From Acidihalobacter_A sp037381185 (GTDB lineage Bacteria; Pseudomonadota; Gammaproteobacteria; DSM-5130; Acidihalobacteraceae): a stretch of DNA of 64,000 nucleotides. Where the stretch lies: contig NZ_JARRQY010000002.1 in assembly GCF_037381185.1 (NCBI RefSeq), forward strand, positions 1-64,000, read 5' to 3'. Position 1 is the stretch's first letter, and each line of letters opens with the position of its first letter. Positions 33,991 to 43,556 of this stretch are shown here, piece by piece. A program made the translations under genes and the position numbers. The notes under the pieces were generated by a model. The model did not search any database, was not told the origin of the DNA, and saw nothing but the letters and a program-made list of their open reading frames with translations.

Positions 33991-34050
33991 GCTGAGAAAA
34001 AACTTTAAAGCGTTAGTGTTGGCATTGAGCCTCCCGAGAGAGACAAAGCG

Positions 34051-34416
34051 ATGGCGCATATTTTGGTAGTCGATGACTCACCCACCGAACTGCATGTCAT
34101 CAAGGGCATGCTCGAAAAACACGGTTTCCAGGTCACTGGAGCGCAGAGCGGCGAAGAGGGCGTCGAGCTGGCCAAGCGCGTGAAGCCTGATCTGGTGCTA
34201 ATGGACGTTGTCATGCCCGGTTTGAACGGTTTCCAGGCAACCCGCCAGCTCGCCCGCGAGCCGGATACGGCTTCCATTCCGATCATCATGGTCACGACGA
34301 AGGACCAGGAAACGGACAAGGTTTGGGCTATGCGCCAGGGCGCCAAGGACTACATCGTCAAACCGGCCAAGGAAAAGGATCTGGTCGAGCGGGTCAACGG
34401 CCTGCTACGGGCCTGA
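34051..34416 (+). CDS. pilH: Twitching motility response regulator PilH
   Basis: A 121-aa single-domain receiver: VVDDS, the phospho-acceptor in LVLMDVVMPGLNG, the switch Thr in IIMVTTKD, and the Lys in YIVKPAKEKD. In Pseudomonas PilH opposes PilG and favours retraction. It is followed by pilI 7 nt later. Confidence 0.93.
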   Translation: MAHILVVDDSPTELHVIKGMLEKHGFQVTGAQSGEEGVELAKRVKPDLVLMDVVMPGLNGFQATRQLAREPDTASIPIIMVTTKDQETDKVWAMRQGAKDYIVKPAKEKDLVERVNGLLRA

Positions 34417-34423
34417 GTCGATC

Positions 34424-34960
34424 ATGACCGAAGTCGTACAATCGCCCTTCGACCTGCTGGTGCAGATCGAGCGCAAATGTCGGGTTGCCGCACCGGGGTT
34501 GCCGGTGCACGAGGAGGAGCGTCGGCAGTGGAACGGCGTGTTTTTCCGCCTGCGCGGCTTCGAACTGGTCATGCCCATCGAACAGGTGGCGGAAATCGTC
34601 GATATGCCGCCGGTTTCCTCCATTCCCGGCGTCAAGCCGTGGGTAGTTGGCTTGGCCAATATGCGCGGCAATCTGCTGCCGGTGGTGGACCTTGGGCGTT
34701 TCCTGTTCGGCGACGATGTCGCAGCGCAGGGGCGTTTGCTGGTGATCCGCTATGCCGGGAGCCTGGTCGGTCTGCGGGTCGATGCGGTGTACGGCATGCG
34801 TCATTTCTGGCTTGACCAGCAGGCCGAATCGGTACCCGAGCTACGGCCGGCATTGCAGCCTTATGTCTATGACGCCTATTACGAACAAGACAAGATTTGG
34901 CCGGTGTTCGATGCCAACGCGCTGGTCACGAACGCGGAATTTCAAAACGCTGCCGCCTAA
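34424..34960 (+). CDS. pilI: CheW-like adaptor PilI
   Basis: A 178-aa CheW-domain protein (about 35-170: FFRLRGFELVMPIEQVAEI, PGVKPWVVGLANMRGNLLPVVD cut by family spacing, VLVIRY-type strand). It couples the receptor PilJ to ChpA. It lies directly between pilH and pilJ, as in other gammaproteobacteria. Confidence 0.92.
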   Translation: MTEVVQSPFDLLVQIERKCRVAAPGLPVHEEERRQWNGVFFRLRGFELVMPIEQVAEIVDMPPVSSIPGVKPWVVGLANMRGNLLPVVDLGRFLFGDDVAAQGRLLVIRYAGSLVGLRVDAVYGMRHFWLDQQAESVPELRPALQPYVYDAYYEQDKIWPVFDANALVTNAEFQNAAA

Positions 34961-35067
34961 GCGGGCGTAGTTGAGCGAAACGCTTCGGCGTGCGGCGGAC
35001 CGCAGCCGGGCAGAGGGACGAATAACGGGCGTCGGCCCGTTTCATCATCAGTTTGGGAGAATTGCAG

Positions 35068-37227
35068 ATGAAGGCGCCAGACAAAGCCGATCGGCCTCGT
35101 GTCGCAGGCACTAAAAAGCTTTGGTTTCTGTGGGGATTGCTCGCGGTTTCCATCGCTCTGACCGGTGCTTCGTTCATATACCCCGCGATGCAGCAGCGCG
35201 ACAATCAACACTACATTCGGGTGGCTTCCCAGCAGCAGTTGCTGTCGCAGCAGATCGCTACCGCAGGTCTCGAGGCGACCAGCGGGCAGGCAGGCGGCTT
35301 CGATCAGATCAAGCGCTTGCGCGAACGCTTTGTCGGGCTGGTGCAGGAACTTCATAAGGGCGGTTTGGCGCACGACGCGCCGGTATCCGTACGCGACAGC
35401 CTCGGCAACCTCGACAGGCTGTGGAACAGCGCCAATCAGGAGATCGAACAGATCCTCGAAGCGCAGAAATCGGTGTCTTCTATCACGAGTTATGTGGATC
35501 AGGTCAATAAGCTGATGCCGCAGTTCTTCGATCTCTCCGATCAGGTTACCAACCGTCTGATCGCCACCGGCGCATCGACCAGCCTGGTGTACATGGCTCA
35601 GCGCCAGTCCTTCCTGGCTCAGCGTATCCAGAACAGCATCAATCGTCTCCTGTTCACCTCCGGCCAGGGGGGCTCGGCCGCGCTGGCCGGCTTCAGCAAC
35701 GGCGTCAATCTGTACGGCAAGGTCATGCAGGGCATGTTGACGGGGGCGACTGACCTGAAGCTTTCGCAGGCCGAACTCGGCGGCGTGGCGCATGCCTACA
35801 ACGTGATCCTCGACGGTGACAAGCTGGCTAATATTCCTGAGGTCAAGGATGCCCAGGCGCGGGCCAAGCTGCGGGACTTGGCGATGGTGCTCAGCACCTT
35901 GAGTGGGCACGTCAATGCCATCGTCAGCGAAGCGCCGCAGCTGTTCGCCGCCAAGCAGGCGGTGAATGCCCTGCAGGACAATACCACTGGCTTGTTGACG
36001 GCCTCCACGAATCTGGAACAGGCGATCGTCGCGGAGAACCGGGGGCTGAGCAAGTTCAACATTGCCGGTTACGTGCTGGGTGCGCTGGCGCTGATTACCC
36101 TGGTCGTGCTGGGCTTGGTGCTGGTCTCGGACAAGAAGCGCGAACTGGCCTTGACCAGCGAACAGAATCGGCGTAATCAGCGCGCGATCCTGCGTCTGCT
36201 CGACGAGATGACCAATCTGGCCGAGGGCGATCTCACCGTGCACGCGACGGTGACCGAGGACATTACCGGCGCCATCGCCGATTCGGTGAATTACGCCATC
36301 GACGCGCTGCGTAGCCTGGTCACCACCATCAACCAGACCTCGGTGCAGGTTGCCACGGCTTCGGAGAAGACGCAGACCACCGCGCTGCGTCTGGCCGATG
36401 CGAGTAATCACCAGGCGCGGGAGATCGCATCGGCCTCGGCGGCGGTCACCGATATGGCCGACTCGATCGAACGTGTGGCCGGCAGCGCCATGAACTCCGC
36501 CGACGTGGCCAAGAAATCGGTCGAAATCGCGGCCAAGGGTACCGCAACGGTGCACCGTTCTATTGACGGTATGAATACCATCCGCGAACAGATCCAGGAT
36601 ACCTCCAAGCGTATTAAGCGCCTGGGCGAAAGTTCGCAGGAGATCGGCGACATCGTTGGTCTGATCAACGATATCGCCGACCAGACCAACATCCTCGCGC
36701 TCAACGCGGCGATACAGGCCTCGGCGGCAGGTGAGGCGGGCCGCGGCTTCGCGGTGGTGGCGGACGAAGTGCAGCGCTTGGCGGAACGCTCGGCAAACGC
36801 GACGCGCCAGATCGAGGCGCTGGTTAAGACCATCCAGGCTGATACCAACGAGGCCGTGCTGTCGATGGAGCAGAGTACGGCCAACGTGGTGGCGGGTGGT
36901 CAGTTGGCGGAGGATGCCGGCGAGGCGCTGACGGAGATCGAGGGCGTGTCCAATCAGCTCGCCAAGCAGATCATGACCATCGCCAGTTCCGCACGCCAGC
37001 AGGCGGCGGTGGCGGCCAACGTTACCAACACCATGAACGTGATCCAGGAGATCACGATGCAGACCTCCGACGGAACCAACGAAACCGCGCAGTCCATCGG
37101 CCAGCTCACCTCTCTGGCGGCCGAATTGCGCAAATCGGTGGCCGGCTTCAAGCTGCCCGACAGCGAGGACGTGGCGACTTTCGTTCTCGATGACGCGGAG
37201 GGTGAAGGCGACGAAGCCGCGGCCTGA
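35068..37227 (+). CDS. pilJ: Type IV pilus methyl-accepting chemoreceptor PilJ
   Basis: A 719-aa receptor. It has an N-terminal membrane helix (about 16-38), a periplasmic PilJ-type helical sensor region to about 330, a second membrane helix (about 330-352), a HAMP-like linker (LAEGDLTVHATVTEDITGA) and a cytoplasmic signalling hairpin. The tip reads NILALNAAIQASAAGEAGRG. ATG 35068 has GGGAGA 7 nt upstream and beats the TTG at 35053. It reports surface contact or pilus state to ChpA. Confidence 0.93.
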   Translation: MKAPDKADRPRVAGTKKLWFLWGLLAVSIALTGASFIYPAMQQRDNQHYIRVASQQQLLSQQIATAGLEATSGQAGGFDQIKRLRERFVGLVQELHKGGLAHDAPVSVRDSLGNLDRLWNSANQEIEQILEAQKSVSSITSYVDQVNKLMPQFFDLSDQVTNRLIATGASTSLVYMAQRQSFLAQRIQNSINRLLFTSGQGGSAALAGFSNGVNLYGKVMQGMLTGATDLKLSQAELGGVAHAYNVILDGDKLANIPEVKDAQARAKLRDLAMVLSTLSGHVNAIVSEAPQLFAAKQAVNALQDNTTGLLTASTNLEQAIVAENRGLSKFNIAGYVLGALALITLVVLGLVLVSDKKRELALTSEQNRRNQRAILRLLDEMTNLAEGDLTVHATVTEDITGAIADSVNYAIDALRSLVTTINQTSVQVATASEKTQTTALRLADASNHQAREIASASAAVTDMADSIERVAGSAMNSADVAKKSVEIAAKGTATVHRSIDGMNTIREQIQDTSKRIKRLGESSQEIGDIVGLINDIADQTNILALNAAIQASAAGEAGRGFAVVADEVQRLAERSANATRQIEALVKTIQADTNEAVLSMEQSTANVVAGGQLAEDAGEALTEIEGVSNQLAKQIMTIASSARQQAAVAANVTNTMNVIQEITMQTSDGTNETAQSIGQLTSLAAELRKSVAGFKLPDSEDVATFVLDDAEGEGDEAAA

Positions 37228-37286
37228 GCAACGTTGCGTGAGATTGGGATGAACCCCGGTGTAGGATCAACGAGATAGGGGTAGCA

Positions 37287-40200
37287 ATGAAGCACGATGT
37301 ATCTGTCGAGTACGACGCACTGGCTTGGGTCAAGCCCGAGCTGGATGCATTGCTCGACCGTGCGCGCCAGTCGCTAGAAGCCTACGTCGAGGAGCAGGAT
37401 CGGGAGGATCTGATCAGCGCTGCCGCCCAGGTGCTGCGTCAGGTTCGGGGCACCCTGCAGGTCGTCGATCTTTCCGGTGCGGTGTTGCTCGCGGAGGAGA
37501 TGGAGGCGCTTATCGATGCGTTGCTCGAAAACCGTGTGAGCAACCGAGATGCCGCGTTGGGCGTGCTTTCCACGGCGGTTCTGCAACTCCCCGATTATCT
37601 CGAGTATGTACAGTCGGGGCATCCAGATACGCCGATTGTGATCCTGCCGTTGCTGAATGATCTGCGTGCTTCGCGCGACGCCGAATTGTTGTCAGAGAAT
37701 GTGGTTTTCGTCCCCGACCTTGCCGCGGACGAGGATCTGCCGGTTCCGGTGACTGTCGAGACTGCTTCGGCGGAGTCGGTGGCGCAGTCGAAACGACATG
37801 GCTACCAGCTTAGCCTGCTCAATGTCTTCCGCGACCAACAGCAAGCGAGCGCACTGGCGCGGATGATCGACGTGTTCGGCGCGCTCGAAGCCTCCTCGCG
37901 TCAGGTTGCCCTACGGCGCTTGTGGTGGGTTGCCTCGGCGCTGGTGGAAACGCTGGACGAGCAGCAGGCCGTGCCCGTTGCGATCAAGGTGCTGCTCGGG
38001 CGCCTGGATCGCGAGATGCGTCGGATGATCAAGGAGGGCGAGGCGGCTTGTGCGCGCGAACTCGCCCCTGATTTGCTGAAGAATCTGTTGTTCTACGTTG
38101 CCCGGGCCGAGTCCAAGGGGCCCCGCGCGCAGGCGGTGCGTGAGACCTTCCATCTCGATACCTTGCTGCCTGGCGAGGGGGGCTTGGAAGTTGCGCGGCG
38201 TGAACTGTCAGCGCCCAATATCAAGTTGCTGGAAACGGTCAGCGCGGCAATTCGCGAGGATCTGGCCGAGATTCGCGACCAGCTTGAGATATACACGCAT
38301 GCGGAGGATACGCAGGCTGCGGATTTCGCCGCGATTGCCGCACGCCTGCATAAGATTGCCGATACCCTGAGTATGCTTGGCCTCGGCGAGGCGCGGGAAC
38401 TGGTGGCTCAGCAGGCGGCGCGTATCGACGGTGTAGCGCAGGGCGGCGGCGCGGTCGATCAGGAAATGCTGATGACGCTGGCTTCGGCGATGCTGCAGAC
38501 CGAGCAGGCACTGCAGAATCTGCTGCAACGAAGGCGCGGCGGCGAAGGCAGCGACGTGGCGGTGGTCAGCAATGAGATCACAGCTGCCGGCGTGCGCGAG
38601 GCTTTGCGCGAACTGAACCGCGTCAAGGACGCGTTGCTGACGTATCTGGCCAAACCGGAAGAGCGGGGTGAACTCGCCGAGGCACCGAAGGTTCTCGCCG
38701 GCATCATTGCGGCGCTGGAGCTGATTGGCATCACATCGCCGTTGCCGCGTCTGCAAGCGGTCGATCAGCGCATCAGAGAACTGTTGAGCGATGCCGCCAC
38801 TTCCTCGCCGGAATGGATCGATGCGCTGGCCGAAGCGATCACGGCGGTCGAGATGTATCTCGAATCGCGAGCCGAGCAACGTCCCGAACAGCAAGCGTTC
38901 CTGCCGCGTGCCGACGAGGCGCTGGCGCGCTTGGAATCTGCGGACGTACCGCTGGAATCTGAATCCCCGGCGCCGTTGGAGTCTGCGGGGACATCAGCGG
39001 AACCGCGGCCTGTCGACGAACTTCCGGAAGTATCGCGGTCTGCAGAGATCGATGCCTTCGAAATGGAGACTCTGCCGGCGACCGATATCGGTTCCGAGGC
39101 CGAGGACTTCGGCCTTCCCGCCATCACTGAAGTGCCGCCTCGCGTTGTCGATACGCCGGAGACGTCGGCCGATGACGAAGCGCTGGCGGACCCCCGCCAG
39201 CGGCTCGAAGCCGTGCGAGAGGATGCCGATCCGGAAATCCTGGATATCTTTCTGGAGGAGGCGCAGGAAGAGATCGACCGCGTTGCCGAGTTGTTACCGC
39301 AGTGGCGTGCCAATCATGCTGACGAGGAGGCGAGAACCTCGATTCGGCGCAGTTTCCATACGCTCAAGGGTAGTGGTCGGCTGGCCGGAGCGGACTTGCT
39401 TGGGGAATTCGCCTGGGCGTTCGAAAACATGCTCAATCGGGTAATTGACCAGACGGTCGAGTTGCGCAATGAGCATTTCGACTTGCTTGAAGAAGCCTTG
39501 CCGATGCTGCGTCAAATGGTCGGCCAGCTCAACGACGGCCAGGCGCCGGATGGCGATCCGGTTGCTCTGATGCGCCGGGCGGACGCTGCCGCTATGCCCC
39601 GGACAGAGGATGAGTCGGGCGAGATCGAGGCCGAGGCCGAGCTGATGTCGGCTGACGGGACTCCGGATGACGACCAGATGCAGACGGATGCGGTCCCGGA
39701 CGATATGGCCTTGGCCGAGATACACCTCGATGAACCGGACGCGCAGCGTGTTGCCGGCGCGGCGCAGCCGCAGGATGCCCCCGAAGAGCCGGCGGCACAC
39801 ATCGATCCGGGGCTGCTCGATATCTACACGCGCGAGGCGCGTCAGCATCTTGCCGTCATCGATGATTACCTCAGCGCCACGCAGGGTAGTGGCGCGCCTT
39901 CGCTGATCGACGATTCGATGGTGATTGCGCTGCATACGCTGAACGGCAGCGCACGGACGGCGGACCTCGGTTCGTTGTCCAGCGTGTTCGCTCCGCTGGA
40001 GTCTCTCGCGGTGAGTCTGCAGAAAATGGGTCGTCCGCTGCCGCAGGGCATGCTGGGTATTTTCCAGGATGCGGTTGCAACTACCGAGGCAACGCTGGAG
40101 GTTCTGCCCGATGCCGGGACCCCGCTACCCGACACCGGCGATCTCGTTGTACGAATCGAAGAAGCACTGGGTGGCCTGGATGCGAGCGATACGCTGATTG

Positions 40201-43001
40201 CCAGTGCGGCCGATGCCGAAACTGCAATGGCTGCCGCCGAACAGGACGCCTCGCTCGACTGGCGCGAAGACACCGAAGACACCGCGCCGGCGCTCGCAGT
40301 CGTTGCGGCGGATGGGCCTTCCGCCGCGGATACCTATGTCGGAGAGCTTGATTCTGCCGGCATGGCACTGCAGTCCGAACCCGCTCCGGAGGAGCCTCAG
40401 GCAGAGTCCGAATCGGTCGTTCTGGAGCCGATGGAGCTGGAAACACCTGATCATCCAGAGGCTCTGGATGAGGAATTGGTGGCGATTTTCCTGGACGAGG
40501 GCGACGAACTTCTGGCTGGGTCGGATGCTGCTGTTCAGGCCTGGGAGAGCGGCTCCGGTGAGGCCTACACTTCGATCGAGACGCTGCAGCGCGAGCTGCA
40601 CACCCTCAAGGGCGGCGCCCGCATGGCGGGATTCTCGACCATAGGCGATCTGACGCATGCCCTGGAAACGCTTATCACACGTATCGCCGAACGCGGCGGC
40701 GCGCCCGGCGTCGAAGGTTTCGCGCTGCTGCACGAGGCATTGGACCAACTCGGTGACATGCTGCAGCAGGCGCGGGCCGGAGAGTCGGTCTATCCGCAGA
40801 CGCGTTTGATCGCCGGCCTTGCCGGTCACGCCGTCGCCGCGGCGCAGGTAGACCCGGAGCAGGCAGTTGTCGAACAGTCTGCCCCGGAGCAGGAAGCCGC
40901 AGTCCAGGTCCAAAAGCAGCCGGATCCGGAACCGGTTCGGGAGATGGAGAGCGTGCCGGCCGAGGCCGTGCAGCAGTCTTCTCCGCCGATTTTCGAGGCC
41001 GCTTCCGCCAAGCAGGAATCGCCGGAAACAGTGCCCGAAACCGAGTCCGTGCCTGTCCCTGAGCCGGACGTCGTCGAAGAAACCCCGGTCGTTGGGCAAG
41101 GGGGGGCGCCGGAAACGCCTGTGGCGGCATCGTCCAGTGGTCCGGTCCACGGGGGTGAGCAGGTACGCGTACGCGCCGAACTGCTGGACAGTCTGGTCAA
41201 CCACGCCGGCGAGGTGAATATCTACCACGCCCGCCTGCAACAGCAGATCAGCGGCTTCAGTTTCAACCTCAACGAATTGCGCCAGACGGTCAGCCGCCTG
41301 CGCGACCAGCTACGCAAGCTGGAACTGGAAACCGAGGCACAGATTCTCTATCGCTTTCAGATGGAACACGGCGAAGAGGAGGAGACGGACGCACGTGTCG
41401 AATTCGATCCGTTGGAACTGGATCGCTATTCCAATATTCAGCAGTTATCCCGCGCGCTGGCCGAAAGTTTGAACGACCTCGTCAGCATCGAGGATCTGTT
41501 GGGCGAGGAGGTGCGCGACGCCGAGACCCTCCTGCTGCAGCAGCAGCGTGTAAGTACCGACCTGCAGGACGGGCTGATGCGCAGCCGGATGGTGCAGTTT
41601 GGCGGCCTTGCGCCCCGGCTGCGCCGCATCGTACGTCAGACTGCCACGGAACTCGGCAAGCGTGCTGAGTTGCAGCTCGTGGGAGAGCAGAGCGAAGTCG
41701 ATCGCTCGGTGCTCGATCGCCTGATCGCGCCGCTGGAACATATGCTGCGCAATGCTGTTGCGCACGGTCTTGAGACGCCGGCCGAACGTGAAGCGGCCGG
41801 CAAGCCGGAGGCCGGGCGAATCAGCGTGAGCGTGGCGCGCGAAGGTTCGGAAGTCGTCGTGACGGTGCAGGACGATGGCGGCGGCGTGGACGTCGAAGCT
41901 GTGCGTGCCAAGGCGCAGCGCCAGGGGCTGATTCCGGAGGATGCGCAGCTCGATGACGAGCAGGTGGTGCAACTCATTCTCGAAAGCGGTTTTTCGACGG
42001 CAGGCGAAGTGAGCCAGATTGCTGGCCGCGGCGTAGGCATGGATGTCGTTGTGCGCGAGGTCAAACAGCTCGGTGGCGCTCTTTCGATCGATTCCGAGCC
42101 CGGCCGGGGCACGCGCTTCGTGGTGCGCCTGCCGTTCACGTTGACGATCACCCAGGCGCTGTTGGCGCAGGCGGGAGAGCACCTGTACGCCCTGCCGTTG
42201 TCCGGTGTGGAGGGCGTGGTGCGCATGCCCATCGCGCAGCTGCGCGAGATCTATGCCGAGGAGACGCCCAGTTACGAGTACCTGGGGACGCGTTATGACG
42301 TCAAAGCGCTGGAGAGCTTGCTCGGAGGGACGACGTCCCAGCTGCCGGACCAGGATGGCGTGTTCTATCCGCTGTTGCTGATCCGCTCCGGCGAACATCG
42401 CGTTGCGGTGCAGGTCGATAACCTGATCGGCAGCCGTGAGATCGTGGTCAAGGCCATGGGACCGCAATTCGCTCATCTGCGCGGCGTTGCCGGCGCGACC
42501 ATCCTTGGCGATGGTCGCGTGGTGTTGATCCTGGATACTTCCGATCTGGTGCGCCTGGCCGGTACGCAGCCGCTGCTGACCGGGGCTGCACAGCCTGCCG
42601 AAGCCGAAGAGGAGTCGCGTCAGCCGTTGATCATGGTGGTCGACGATTCGATCACCATCCGCAAGGTCACCTCGCGTATGTTGGAGCGCAACGGATTCGA
42701 CGTGATGACGGCGCGCGATGGCATGGATGCGGTGGCGCAGCTCGATGAACGCAAGCCCGACCTGCTGCTGACCGACATCGAAATGCCGCGCATGGATGGC
42801 TACGAGCTGTCCTCGCACGTGCGTAACGACAGCCGCTTCCGCGAAATACCGATCATCGTGATTACTTCGCGCAGCGGTGAGAAACATCGCCAGCGTGCCC
42901 GGGAACTGGGCGTCGACCATTATCTCGGCAAGCCCTATCAGGAAAGCGACCTGCTCGACAGCATTCGCGGCCTGTTGCGCGAGCGCAGGGCGCAGGCATG
43001 A
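37287..43001 (+). CDS. chpA: Chemosensory hybrid kinase ChpA
   Basis: A 1904-aa CheA-type hybrid kinase. Canonical phosphotransfer motifs HTLKGSGR, HTLNGSAR and HTLKGGAR place acceptor histidines at 691, 883 and 1105. The first 600 residues are Hpt-like helical bundles without such a His. After an acidic, Pro-rich linker come the dimerisation and ATPase domains (MLRNAVAHGLE, DDGGG, GRGVGMDVV), a CheW domain and a C-terminal receiver (VVDDSITIRK, LLTDIEMPRMDG, YLGKPY). It controls twitching and surface response. No pilK lies between pilJ and chpA. Confidence 0.95.
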   Translation: MKHDVSVEYDALAWVKPELDALLDRARQSLEAYVEEQDREDLISAAAQVLRQVRGTLQVVDLSGAVLLAEEMEALIDALLENRVSNRDAALGVLSTAVLQLPDYLEYVQSGHPDTPIVILPLLNDLRASRDAELLSENVVFVPDLAADEDLPVPVTVETASAESVAQSKRHGYQLSLLNVFRDQQQASALARMIDVFGALEASSRQVALRRLWWVASALVETLDEQQAVPVAIKVLLGRLDREMRRMIKEGEAACARELAPDLLKNLLFYVARAESKGPRAQAVRETFHLDTLLPGEGGLEVARRELSAPNIKLLETVSAAIREDLAEIRDQLEIYTHAEDTQAADFAAIAARLHKIADTLSMLGLGEARELVAQQAARIDGVAQGGGAVDQEMLMTLASAMLQTEQALQNLLQRRRGGEGSDVAVVSNEITAAGVREALRELNRVKDALLTYLAKPEERGELAEAPKVLAGIIAALELIGITSPLPRLQAVDQRIRELLSDAATSSPEWIDALAEAITAVEMYLESRAEQRPEQQAFLPRADEALARLESADVPLESESPAPLESAGTSAEPRPVDELPEVSRSAEIDAFEMETLPATDIGSEAEDFGLPAITEVPPRVVDTPETSADDEALADPRQRLEAVREDADPEILDIFLEEAQEEIDRVAELLPQWRANHADEEARTSIRRSFHTLKGSGRLAGADLLGEFAWAFENMLNRVIDQTVELRNEHFDLLEEALPMLRQMVGQLNDGQAPDGDPVALMRRADAAAMPRTEDESGEIEAEAELMSADGTPDDDQMQTDAVPDDMALAEIHLDEPDAQRVAGAAQPQDAPEEPAAHIDPGLLDIYTREARQHLAVIDDYLSATQGSGAPSLIDDSMVIALHTLNGSARTADLGSLSSVFAPLESLAVSLQKMGRPLPQGMLGIFQDAVATTEATLEVLPDAGTPLPDTGDLVVRIEEALGGLDASDTLIASAADAETAMAAAEQDASLDWREDTEDTAPALAVVAADGPSAADTYVGELDSAGMALQSEPAPEEPQAESESVVLEPMELETPDHPEALDEELVAIFLDEGDELLAGSDAAVQAWESGSGEAYTSIETLQRELHTLKGGARMAGFSTIGDLTHALETLITRIAERGGAPGVEGFALLHEALDQLGDMLQQARAGESVYPQTRLIAGLAGHAVAAAQVDPEQAVVEQSAPEQEAAVQVQKQPDPEPVREMESVPAEAVQQSSPPIFEAASAKQESPETVPETESVPVPEPDVVEETPVVGQGGAPETPVAASSSGPVHGGEQVRVRAELLDSLVNHAGEVNIYHARLQQQISGFSFNLNELRQTVSRLRDQLRKLELETEAQILYRFQMEHGEEEETDARVEFDPLELDRYSNIQQLSRALAESLNDLVSIEDLLGEEVRDAETLLLQQQRVSTDLQDGLMRSRMVQFGGLAPRLRRIVRQTATELGKRAELQLVGEQSEVDRSVLDRLIAPLEHMLRNAVAHGLETPAEREAAGKPEAGRISVSVAREGSEVVVTVQDDGGGVDVEAVRAKAQRQGLIPEDAQLDDEQVVQLILESGFSTAGEVSQIAGRGVGMDVVVREVKQLGGALSIDSEPGRGTRFVVRLPFTLTITQALLAQAGEHLYALPLSGVEGVVRMPIAQLREIYAEETPSYEYLGTRYDVKALESLLGGTTSQLPDQDGVFYPLLLIRSGEHRVAVQVDNLIGSREIVVKAMGPQFAHLRGVAGATILGDGRVVLILDTSDLVRLAGTQPLLTGAAQPAEAEEESRQPLIMVVDDSITIRKVTSRMLERNGFDVMTARDGMDAVAQLDERKPDLLLTDIEMPRMDGYELSSHVRNDSRFREIPIIVITSRSGEKHRQRARELGVDHYLGKPYQESDLLDSIRGLLRERRAQA

Positions 43002-43039
43002 GGCCACGTACGATGCAGTACCACCCGGAGAGTCTTTGA

Positions 43040-43507
43040 ATGGCTATCAGCAAACTCAATACGCTGATATTGGACATCGCCAGCGGACTGCGCGTAGCCG
43101 CGCCGCAGGCAATTCTGGCAGAAGTGATTCCGCAGCAGACGATGAGTGCGTCCGGTTCTGCGGAAACATGGCTGTTGGGTTTCCTCGAGTGGCGCGGCGA
43201 ACAGGTGCCTGTGATAGATCCCGGCGTTGCGTGCGGGTACTTGGCGCCTGAAGTGGAGGGGATTCACCGCTACGCCGTGCTGTACGCGCTGGAGCATATC
43301 GTCGGCCTGAACTACTACGCCGTGCCGCTGTCGGCGATTCCGCATCCGGTGCGTGTGAGCGCCGAGGATGTGCTGACCGATGACGTGTCCACGCCGATAC
43401 TTTGTCCGGGGGTCGCCGCAACGGTCCAGATCGAGGGTCAGTCGGTGACGATTCCCGATTTTCCGTACCTGGAGCATCAGATCGAGCAGGAACTCACACG
43501 GTTGTAA
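43040..43507 (+). CDS. chpC: CheW-like protein ChpC
   Basis: A 155-aa CheW-fold protein (LLGFLEWRGEQVPVIDPGVA, then YAVLYALEHIVGLNYYAVPL). It probably links additional receptors to ChpA. It follows chpA by 38 nt. No chpB (methylesterase) gene intervenes, unlike in Pseudomonas. It is convergent with the next gene. Confidence 0.82.
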   Translation: MAISKLNTLILDIASGLRVAAPQAILAEVIPQQTMSASGSAETWLLGFLEWRGEQVPVIDPGVACGYLAPEVEGIHRYAVLYALEHIVGLNYYAVPLSAIPHPVRVSAEDVLTDDVSTPILCPGVAATVQIEGQSVTIPDFPYLEHQIEQELTRL

Positions 43508-43556
43508 ACGGGAACTCGCCGCGCTGAGTGTGGACATGGAGTGTGGTCCTGCGGTT

